A stretch of DNA of 64,000 nucleotides from assembly GCA_045647865.1 (NCBI GenBank), contig JAZRMW010000041.1:124001-188000 (forward strand). The letters run 5' to 3'. Position numbers and translations under genes: made by a program. The stretch is from Phocaeicola_A sp045647865 (lineage in GTDB: Bacteria; Bacteroidota; Bacteroidia; Bacteroidales; Bacteroidaceae). Below the pieces are notes generated by a model, which saw only the letters and a list, made by a program, of their open reading frames with translations, was not told the origin of the DNA and did no database searches. This document shows positions 33,434 to 40,338 of the stretch, one piece after another (positions within the stretch are counted from its first letter, which is position 1; every line of letters begins with the position of its first letter).

Positions 33434-34294
33434 TCAGTATGTTCTTTCCATCATGGGAATTTGCTTGATTGACAAACGTTTGGCATTATCTAATACCATC
33501 GGGTATAAAGAAGGAATCCATTTGTCACAATTCGTCAAGACTTGATAAAGTGAGTAGGATAGAGTACCATAATATTGTCCGTCAACTTTTGTTTCAAAAT
33601 TCCGTTGAAAGGGTTGGCAAGCACTGATAACACAGACAGGAGAATATCCTTTCAAATGAGGAAGTTCCGTATTCCGTTCCACTTTCTTAATTTCGGGAGA
33701 TAAAAAGAATGGATCAGAAGAAAACACAGAACTGCTGCCACGAACGGGCGCTTCCTCATCTTCTTGATACTCTTCTATACGATTAGCGGTTCCACTGTGA
33801 CAAGCATCCAAAGTTACAAACAGAGAACCTGGTTCACCAAGCTGTTTGCGTATTCTCATTAAATGACGTTCCAACTCATCATCCCGCAAATGAGATTCCC
33901 CCTCGTATATACCTTTATTATATATATGGGCTGCATCGTAAGGAATCAATGCTTCATCCAATTTGTCAATTTCATCCCCATTGTCATCTTCCATCTGCTG
34001 ACCATGACAAGAGAAGTGCAATACTACATAATCCCCTTTAACGAGACGTCTTTCCAAGGAGTCTAACTGATGAAGGATATTCTTTTGAGTGGCTTGTTCA
34101 TTGAGCAGAACAGTACAATGAAAGCCTAAGCGCTGGAATTCTGGCACAAGAATAGCCGCATCGTTGTTGCTATGAATCTTACTCCATCCTGATTGAGAGG
34201 GATATTCGGAAACTGCAACCACGAATGCGTGTTTCTGTTGGGCATAAGCGAAGAAACAGAAAAACAGGCAAATAAAGGCTATCCATTTTCTCAT
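33434..34294 (-). CDS. Exported caspase-family (C14) peptidase
   Basis: 286 residues. N-terminal signal peptide ends AYAQQ. The caspase fold follows: KHAFVVAVSEYP, DYVVLHFSCHGQQ with catalytic His97, DDNGDEIDKLDEALIPYDA, and LFVTLDACHSGTA with catalytic Cys165. The acidic pocket suggests basic P1 specificity as in metacaspases and paracaspases. First gene of the five-gene operon; 4 bases from the sigma gene. An exported caspase beside a membrane TPR protein and an ECF sigma suggests it processes an envelope signal or the membrane protein itself; this is inference. Confidence 0.88.
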   Translation of the reverse strand: MRKWIAFICLFFCFFAYAQQKHAFVVAVSEYPSQSGWSKIHSNNDAAILVPEFQRLGFHCTVLLNEQATQKNILHQLDSLERRLVKGDYVVLHFSCHGQQMEDDNGDEIDKLDEALIPYDAAHIYNKGIYEGESHLRDDELERHLMRIRKQLGEPGSLFVTLDACHSGTANRIEEYQEDEEAPVRGSSSVFSSDPFFLSPEIKKVERNTELPHLKGYSPVCVISACQPFQRNFETKVDGQYYGTLSYSLYQVLTNCDKWIPSLYPMVLDNAKRLSIKQIPMMERTY

Positions 34295-34301
34295 TGCGAA
34301 G

Positions 34302-34309
34302 CAAATGTA
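34302..34309 (-). promoter_or_regulatory. -7 box TACATTTG of the caspase operon
   Basis: Minus strand TACATTTG matches TAnnTTTG and lies 7 bases above the caspase ATG, so the leader would be almost nil. No ECF-type element faces this operon, which suggests the vegetative sigma transcribes it. Confidence 0.45.
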
Positions 34310-34361
34310 TAGATAATTTCTTTAGACTAAAAACTTTTTTCTCATTTTCTGTCATTATTCT

Positions 34362-34390
34362 GTTTACCTTTTCCTTTTTGATACGATAAA
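34362..34390 (+). promoter_or_regulatory. ECF-type promoter element, copy 1
   Basis: GTTTACC (34362-34368), 15-base spacer, CGATAAA (34384-34390). An identical pair with identical spacing is found at 35266-35294. The layout (ACC-like -35, about 15-16 bases, CGATA-like -10) is that of ECF promoters. It precedes the gene at 34434 by 43 bases and lies back to back with the caspase-sigma operon. Confidence 0.6.
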
Positions 34391-34433
34391 TGAGTAAAAG
34401 CATGAATCAAAACTGTCATAAATATCAAATAAC

Positions 34434-35258
34434 ATGGCTTACATTACAAAAGCAAACTCAAAAAAGATTCTCCATAAGTTGAACTTAAAGAATACCAACT
34501 TAAAAGGAATAATTTATGAAAAGCCCATTTATTTCTTCAGTAAGATGGAGGAACAATCATTATTGGCCTACCAAATGTTTGTCAAAGATCCCCAAAAGTT
34601 CATCAAAGAAGTCTATCAAAGAGTTCCAATAAAAGAAGATACTATGACTTATGTGTTTGAGGGCGAAGCGCCTTGTTACCACAATGTACCGTATTGCGAG
34701 CGGCTTCATGCCGATTATTGCAACTTCCGTATTCCTAAAGAAATCATAGAAAAAGGCGAAGGATTACGATTTCGGAATTGGTTCAAAGCAAACCTTTACT
34801 TGTTGGAAGGTGATAGAAGTGTACTTGAAATGCGCATCAACATGGCTTTCGGAATTAATATTTATTTGGAGGACATTGTATGCAAAAACTCCGGATACGT
34901 AGCAATTGACAACTTACCATTGAACAAGCTTGTAGAAATAATAAACAAGAAATTAGATGGGGCCTCAAGATTTTATTATGCAAGTGCCAAAAACACTTGT
35001 ATTTTAAAACGTTTCAGCAAATTAACTTTTTTAGCCCATAGACTGATACCCATACAGAATAATGATACTGGATATTCTGATGAAGAGGTAAAAGAGTTGC
35101 TTGCTCAATACGAACAAGAATTCAAAAAGCCTATTATCGAATTGTTACAGAATTATTATCGGGTAAAATATAATCCAGAGCTTGAAATGGAAGGTTTCCT
35201 GTTAGAACAATTGGGATTCAAGCAATGCCAACATTGCAAAAATGAATTTATTTTTTGA
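34434..35258 (+). CDS. Protein of unknown function with C-terminal CxxC
   Basis: 274 residues, not recognised. Starts MAYITKANSKKILHKLNL; no signal peptide or membrane span. Cysteine and histidine cluster around CYHNVPYCERLHADYC (residues ~81-96), and the last ten residues are QCQHCKNEFI, so a structural metal site built from both is possible. The middle part mixes strands and helices. It is the first gene downstream of the ECF-type element and divergent from the caspase-sigma operon, which makes it a candidate target or effector of that circuit. Confidence 0.65.
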   Translation: MAYITKANSKKILHKLNLKNTNLKGIIYEKPIYFFSKMEEQSLLAYQMFVKDPQKFIKEVYQRVPIKEDTMTYVFEGEAPCYHNVPYCERLHADYCNFRIPKEIIEKGEGLRFRNWFKANLYLLEGDRSVLEMRINMAFGINIYLEDIVCKNSGYVAIDNLPLNKLVEIINKKLDGASRFYYASAKNTCILKRFSKLTFLAHRLIPIQNNDTGYSDEEVKELLAQYEQEFKKPIIELLQNYYRVKYNPELEMEGFLLEQLGFKQCQHCKNEFIF

Positions 35259-35265
35259 TTCTCTT

Positions 35266-35294
35266 GTTTACCTTTTCATAAACTTTGCGATAAA
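35266..35294 (+). promoter_or_regulatory. ECF-type promoter element, copy 2
   Basis: GTTTACC (35266-35272), 15-base spacer, CGATAAA (35288-35294). Same two blocks and same spacer length as copy 1, and TTTACCTTTTC is shared beyond the core. The spacer sequences otherwise differ, so this is not a simple recent duplication of the whole stretch. It starts right after the stop of the 34434 gene and drives toward the operon beginning at 35331 or 35494. Confidence 0.6.
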
Positions 35295-35330
35295 CAAATA
35301 AAAGAAAGATTAAACAATAGCGAAACAGTT

Positions 35331-35459
35331 ATGAATAGCATCATTGGGACAATCAAGAAGAGAAACGAAGTTGATAGAATAAATCATGCTATTTATGACA
35401 GGACACGAAATTATTCGTGTTTGAATGGAATCTGTAGGGATACACATTCCATTCTTTAA
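35331..35459 (+). CDS. Possible 42-residue small protein
   Basis: ATG 35331 to TAA 35457-35459 encodes a basic 42-residue peptide starting MNSIIGTIKKRNEVDRINHA with two cysteines (SCLNGIC). It begins about 37 bases after the ECF-type -10 element and ends 34 bases before the next gene. It might be a real small gene, a leader peptide or chance. No homologue comes to mind. Confidence 0.35.
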   Translation: MNSIIGTIKKRNEVDRINHAIYDRTRNYSCLNGICRDTHSIL

Positions 35460-35493
35460 AACAAGGATTTTATAAACCTAAAACATAAATAGT

Positions 35494-36057
35494 ATGAGAT
35501 TTATTGATTATTTCAGAAAGAACACGTCAAATACTCCCGTATTAACAGAGGAGTTCGGACAAGAAGAGAATGTAATGAATGAAAATCCGACAAATGAAAA
35601 GGATTCTTCTATGGTAACAATCAAGTATGGTACAGGAATGCCCATAGATTTAATCTATGCTTTTCTTCAAAAGGATTACGAATCAAAAGGATATGAAGAT
35701 GCATTATCCAATCCGGAAGTTTCGTACAAAGAGATGAACAAAGCCATTATCCGTAGCAAACTTGAGGTAAAATTCAGACAAGTACGACTTAGCTATACAG
35801 ACAAATTGCAGAAATTGGATTTTCACATCAATTCGCGTAGGGAAGCAGGATTGATAGATTTCGTCAAGCAATTGGAAACAGAGAAAAGCAAATTGCAAGA
35901 ACATGTAGACAGACTTGACCAGATGGAAAAGGATTTTCAAAACAATGTTCCCTATATGATTGGAATGCTTTTGTCCTATGAAAAGGGCTTCTTGAAAGGA
36001 CTGTCGGCTGTATCTATGGAGCAAATGAATATGTATGTAAACGATAAGGAGGATTGA
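35494..36057 (+). CDS. Coiled-coil protein of unknown function
   Basis: 187 residues, not recognised. The N-terminal ~45 residues are polar and probably disordered (NTSNTPVLTEEFGQEENVMNE). Residues ~85-150 form a predicted coiled coil (KLDFHINSRREAGLIDFVKQ and LEEHVD-like heptads up to MEKDFQNN). No membrane span. It is followed by the DUF4407 membrane protein at a distance of 2 bases, so the two are probably co-expressed and may interact. The ECF-type element and possible small ORF lie upstream. Confidence 0.65.
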   Translation: MRFIDYFRKNTSNTPVLTEEFGQEENVMNENPTNEKDSSMVTIKYGTGMPIDLIYAFLQKDYESKGYEDALSNPEVSYKEMNKAIIRSKLEVKFRQVRLSYTDKLQKLDFHINSRREAGLIDFVKQLETEKSKLQEHVDRLDQMEKDFQNNVPYMIGMLLSYEKGFLKGLSAVSMEQMNMYVNDKED

Positions 36058-36059
36058 TT

Positions 36060-37025
36060 ATGAAGTGGTGGATAAAATTCGGTTGTTTTCTCACAGGATG
36101 GAATAGCAATATCTTGTCACAATGCAGTGAGGCCAGTTACAAGCATTTGAAGAAATATACTTCAGCATTATTAATTCTGATACTCTTATGGGGATTTACA
36201 GGATTCTGTTTTGCACAACGATATGTACATGCACCAGTATGGGGATGTATAGTTTCTTCTTTAATCTTCATAATTGTCATTATTCAAATAGAAAGGCAGA
36301 TAATTCTGACAGTGGGAAGTAATAAAATGGGGGTTGTGTTCAGATTCTTCATCGCCATTATTATGGCAGTTTTAGGTTCTGCCATTTTGGATCAAGTAAT
36401 CTTTGGTGAGGACATAAAGAAGAAAATGGTTGAGATAACAGATCGACAAGTACGTGAACAACTTCCTATGCGTCTGAGTGTGATAGATTCAAAACTTCAA
36501 GAACTGAAAGTAACTATAGACTCATTGGATAGAGTAAATATCAGACTCAATAAAGAAATAGCAGAAACACCTACTGTCTCACGAACAGGACGGTCAACTA
36601 CATACAAAAAAGTCCTACAAGAAGACGGGAGCTATAAAACTGTACCTGAAACAACTGTTACGACTTCTCATGTCCCCAATCCAAGAATCAAACAAGTAGA
36701 AGCAAATGACACTTTGCTAAAAAGGTATCGGAATTTGCAAGATGAATTCACAAATAGGAAAATGGATGTGGAGGATAATTTAAGAAAAGAATTATCAGAA
36801 AGTGTAGGTTTTCTGGAAGAGTTAAATGCAATGATTGAGATTGTCTCCACGAGAACAGAAGCCTTGATATTCTATCTTATCATCTTCTCATTCCTTATTT
36901 CATTAGAACTTTTTGTGGTTGCCAGTAAAATGGGAGATAAGAAATGTGATTATGACATGATAGTTGAACACCAATTGAAAATGAAAGAAACGACACTTAA
37001 AGAGTTATCACGAAATATCAAATAA
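36060..37025 (+). CDS. DUF4407-like membrane protein
   Basis: 321 residues from ATG 36060 (a TTG six bases earlier overlaps the previous stop). The start MKWWIKFGCFLTGWNSNIL, then helices YTSALLILILLWGFTGFCFA, GCIVSSLIFIIVIIQIERQI and FRFFIAIIMAVLGSAIL, fit the DUF4407 family, including the Phe-Leu-Thr-Gly-Trp start and the DQVIFGEDIKKKM end of the fourth segment. A long soluble coiled-coil part (residues ~130-270) is followed by a last helix (EALIFYLIIFSFLISLELFVV). DUF4407 function is unknown. Sits between a coiled-coil protein and a VWA protein. Confidence 0.75.
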   Translation: MKWWIKFGCFLTGWNSNILSQCSEASYKHLKKYTSALLILILLWGFTGFCFAQRYVHAPVWGCIVSSLIFIIVIIQIERQIILTVGSNKMGVVFRFFIAIIMAVLGSAILDQVIFGEDIKKKMVEITDRQVREQLPMRLSVIDSKLQELKVTIDSLDRVNIRLNKEIAETPTVSRTGRSTTYKKVLQEDGSYKTVPETTVTTSHVPNPRIKQVEANDTLLKRYRNLQDEFTNRKMDVEDNLRKELSESVGFLEELNAMIEIVSTRTEALIFYLIIFSFLISLELFVVASKMGDKKCDYDMIVEHQLKMKETTLKELSRNIK

Positions 37026-37053
37026 TCAATTAACCATATAAATTGTAAGCAAT

Positions 37054-38193
37054 ATGTCTTGGAAAAATCTATTCAGTAAGAAAGTGCGCCAAATGAAGAC
37101 GCAAGCGGGAGCAAATAAGAGTAAGGATTCTAAAAGAATGACCTCAGTCTATCACCTCATCGTATTGGATGAAAGCGGTTCGATGAGGTGTATTACAAGA
37201 GCCACCATCTCGGGATGTAATGAGACGATACAGACCATTCGGATGATGCAGGAACAGACGATTGAAACACAACGCCACTATGTGTCAATCTATCTGTTTG
37301 ATACGACGAAAAGCCGATATATAATCAAGGAAGAAAAGGTTGATAAGGTTCGGGAGATTACAGAAGAAGATTATCGTCCCTATGCCAGTACTCCGCTTTT
37401 TGACGCATTGGGTTTCACACTTACCGAACTGAAACGGACAATTGAAAGAGAAAAGGAAAGCTTGGGATATGTTACCATCATTACAGATGGGTATGAGAAT
37501 GCATCGCGTGAATACAACCTTAATTCGGTGAAAATATTGATTGATGAGTTGAAAGAGAAGAATGTGATATTCTCTTTTATCGGAGCGAATATTGATGCGG
37601 CTGATTATGGGAAAAAACTACACATAGACAACTTTATGCAATTTGAGCAAACCGATGCACAAACAGGTGCTATGTGGAAACGTGAACGCGAAGCACGATT
37701 ACGTTCAAATGCCAAATATAGTTTTAATATCCTAATGGAAGATGAAATGTCTAGAACTTCATTCAGCAAGAGAGAGAATAGTGGAAACTACTATACGAAA
37801 AAAGAGGTCAACCCCGACCGCATTACTCCTGAAATGGTCACTTCGCTGAATGAGAATGAAATTTTCGTGTTCGGAAGCAACATTCGTGGAGAGCATAGCG
37901 GAGGGGCATCGGCTTATGCATTACACTACTTTGGTGCTATCAACGGACAAGTTGAAGGAATTCAAGGACAATCGTATGCTATACCCACTGATGGGGTAGA
38001 TGTAAACGAATTGTATTTGGGAATTCGACGTTTCCATGATTTTGCCCAAGCGCATCCTGAACTTATATTCTATGTAACACGCATTGGATGTGGTACTGCC
38101 GGATGGAGTGTTTTCAGAGTTGCTCCTATGTTCGCAGATTGCGCCAATCTCGATAATGTGAAATTGCCGAAAGAGTTTTGGGATTATCTGTGA
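37054..38193 (+). CDS. VWA domain fused to a macro-like (A1S_2505-type) domain
   Basis: 379 residues. Residues ~30-230 are a von Willebrand A domain with the metal site DESGS (39-43) and TPLFDALG plus TIITDGYEN further on. From about residue 255 a second domain begins: IFVFGSNIRGEHSGGASAY, FGAINGQVEG, QSYAIPTDG, FYVTRIGCGTAGW, ending LPKEFWDYL. That is a family known to me from phages and bacteria (A1S_2505-like), thought to resemble macro domains and so possibly to bind nucleotides or ADP-ribose. Such a fusion links protein-complex assembly to a ligand sensor or hydrolase. No signal peptide. The function is unproven. Confidence 0.8.
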   Translation: MSWKNLFSKKVRQMKTQAGANKSKDSKRMTSVYHLIVLDESGSMRCITRATISGCNETIQTIRMMQEQTIETQRHYVSIYLFDTTKSRYIIKEEKVDKVREITEEDYRPYASTPLFDALGFTLTELKRTIEREKESLGYVTIITDGYENASREYNLNSVKILIDELKEKNVIFSFIGANIDAADYGKKLHIDNFMQFEQTDAQTGAMWKREREARLRSNAKYSFNILMEDEMSRTSFSKRENSGNYYTKKEVNPDRITPEMVTSLNENEIFVFGSNIRGEHSGGASAYALHYFGAINGQVEGIQGQSYAIPTDGVDVNELYLGIRRFHDFAQAHPELIFYVTRIGCGTAGWSVFRVAPMFADCANLDNVKLPKEFWDYL

Positions 38194-38249
38194 GACTCGA
38201 AATAAATGATTACTTTTACACCCGTAACTATTTAAATATAACATACATC

Positions 38250-39230
38250 ATGAACGACCGTATAGTAGCTTACTTCAAGTATAAGGAATTTTGGAATGCT
38301 TCTGCAAGAAAGTGGTGGGAGAATAAACCGACAGAGGAACTGCTGAATCTTTTCATTGACAAAAAGAGTAGAAAAGTGAGCATGGCTGCTAAGGAACTAT
38401 GTGAACGGTTTATTTTTTCGATGTACGATGAACAGAAGAAAATTCTTCATGCGATGTTGGAGAGTGGATGTAAAACTTACCGAGATTGGGCATACCGAAA
38501 GCTGTTTGCCCATTGGGATGAAGAGTTTACTGAGTGTATTTGCCACTTATGGGAAAGATACAAGGAGGAGCATTGTGCTTGGGTTGTAATAGAATATGGC
38601 CCGATTGAATACCTGAAAGCCCATACGGATGAATTGGTTCAGTATGACTATTGGAGGATTTGTTTACGGTTGGCAAATGATACGGATTTTTGGATGGAAG
38701 AAAGTCGTCTGAAGCCATGGGAACAGATGTATGTATACACTAAAAACAAACTTGAAATGACAGATGAGGAATGTGAACGTCTGCTATATATGACAATCGC
38801 TGAATATCTGAATAATCCTCAAGGCTACAACCTGTCTGTATCACACGAAACCTTTGCAAAAATGCGAGACAAAGGTTTGCAGTATGTGCCACAGATTGAC
38901 ATCGTTGTGTGGTGTGTACATAAGAAGAATAGCATGTTGGCGAAAAAATTTGATAAGTGGAATCAGGTTTTGCAAGAAAAAACACAATACATATTTGACT
39001 TTGATGAACTTCGACTCAAACTGAATGAAATTGCACGTAAAAATTTTCCTCTGCAATATTCCTATATGCTTGCCACATCTTCTGAGGAGACGCCAAGTGA
39101 ACCTGTTGTTCAACTTTCCGACCCCTCAAAGCCTTATTATAAAACCGTTTCAATAGAGGAGGCTATGGATATATGGAAAGAAAAGAATCCTGTATTTGCA
39201 AAGTTTATAGAACGATTTAATGAGGAATAA
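38250..39230 (+). CDS. Helical repeat-like protein of unknown function
   Basis: 326 residues from ATG 38250, chosen because the longer frame (38178) would overlap the VWA gene. Trp-rich and rich in helices (FWNASARKWWENKPTEELL, YRDWAYRKLFAHWDEEF, MYVYTKNKLEMTDEECERLL), resembling HEAT-like or other alpha-solenoid proteins, though no family can be named. The C-terminal end (TVSIEEAMDIWKEKNPVFAKF) may be a docking peptide. No membrane span. Confidence 0.6.
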   Translation: MNDRIVAYFKYKEFWNASARKWWENKPTEELLNLFIDKKSRKVSMAAKELCERFIFSMYDEQKKILHAMLESGCKTYRDWAYRKLFAHWDEEFTECICHLWERYKEEHCAWVVIEYGPIEYLKAHTDELVQYDYWRICLRLANDTDFWMEESRLKPWEQMYVYTKNKLEMTDEECERLLYMTIAEYLNNPQGYNLSVSHETFAKMRDKGLQYVPQIDIVVWCVHKKNSMLAKKFDKWNQVLQEKTQYIFDFDELRLKLNEIARKNFPLQYSYMLATSSEETPSEPVVQLSDPSKPYYKTVSIEEAMDIWKEKNPVFAKFIERFNEE

Positions 39231-39252
39231 ATGGATAATAATTAGTTATATT

Positions 39253-40158
39253 ATGGAAGAAGAAGAAAAGAAAAAGAAATCGTTGTTGAGTTGGCATGAT
39301 ACAATGAAATTGGGAATCGGATTTGCCGTGGGATTTACGTTGATATGTATAATCGTATTCTTTATCAGTGAATGTTCAAGTAACAATAGAAGAAATGGAG
39401 TAGAAAGAAAAATTGAAACTGCAATTGAATCGTGGAGTGAGAAAAGACTTGTAGTATCAGGTGTTACTGCCGATGGATATGAAACATTTGACAATGATAC
39501 TATAGGAATTTTCAAGAAGGATGACAAATACGGATACTACAACGTGAACACGAAAGAGATTGTGATTGCGGCTGATTATGAGGAGGCAAAAAGATTCTCA
39601 CAAGGGTTAGCCGGTGTTGTGAAGAACAGTCGCATGGGTTTCATCAACTTGAAAGGTGAAACGGTCATTGGGTTTGATTATGCAGATAACAAGCAGGATG
39701 GAGAAGACAAATGTGTATTCCGATACGGATATTGTGCCATTGCGAATGTGGATGGTAAATATGGTGTGATTGACCTAACAGGCAAATGGGTGATTGCTCC
39801 CGAATACATGGACGCTATCGTGTGTAAGGACTATGCCATTGTGAAGGTAAAGGATAGTTTCAACATGCAAATGGATTATTCCGGCCATATACTGAACAGG
39901 CATGTGGTGGATAAGGTGGATATTCTCTGGATAGAAAAAGCTGATAAGTTTGGAAACTCTGATTTCATAAAGGAAACAAAGTATTGCATGTACACGGTGA
40001 ATGGTCGATGCGGATTGATGGATTGCAATGGAAATATACTGACTGGCCCCATATACTTATCTATAAAGGCCATCGGCAACGAATTGTTTACTGCCACACT
40101 TCTTGATGACAATTCTAATGTGGTGCTGAATGGAAAGGGAGAGGTGATTAATCGGTAA
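39253..40158 (+). CDS. Membrane-anchored WG-repeat protein
   Basis: 301 residues from ATG 39253 (MEEEEKKKKSLL), 22 bases after the previous stop. One membrane helix lies at residues ~20-40 (GIGFAVGFTLICIIVFFIS). Downstream are WG (KWG-type) repeats: DKYGYYNVNTKEIVIAADYE, MGFINLKGETVIGFDYAD, GKYGVIDLTGKWVIAPEY and GRCGLMDCNGNILTGPIY. WG repeats form beta-propeller-like or hairpin arrays of unknown binding role. The outward repeat domain suggests an envelope sensor. Confidence 0.75.
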   Translation: MEEEEKKKKSLLSWHDTMKLGIGFAVGFTLICIIVFFISECSSNNRRNGVERKIETAIESWSEKRLVVSGVTADGYETFDNDTIGIFKKDDKYGYYNVNTKEIVIAADYEEAKRFSQGLAGVVKNSRMGFINLKGETVIGFDYADNKQDGEDKCVFRYGYCAIANVDGKYGVIDLTGKWVIAPEYMDAIVCKDYAIVKVKDSFNMQMDYSGHILNRHVVDKVDILWIEKADKFGNSDFIKETKYCMYTVNGRCGLMDCNGNILTGPIYLSIKAIGNELFTATLLDDNSNVVLNGKGEVINR

Positions 40159-40338
40159 ACGTACTTTCGTGGGAGAAGTTAAAAACGGACTTAACCGACA
40201 GAATGTCGCGCACATTCCCCTCTATACAGACAGTATAACATGTTAAGAAACATAAAGGGTGACAAGGTGGCTGAATGTAAGGGTTGGCCTCGGGTTTGTA
40301 ATTGAATCACTAAAAGAAAAACTAAAAAAATAATTTAT
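40159..40338. other. 180-base gap inside the accessory operon
   Basis: No promoter box, hairpin or convincing gene is seen. A 21-codon ATG frame at 40240-40305 was judged chance. Confidence 0.5.

Noticed and set aside
40240..40305. 21-codon frame before the TPR membrane gene
   Set aside because: Too short, without a promoter element or recognisable composition.
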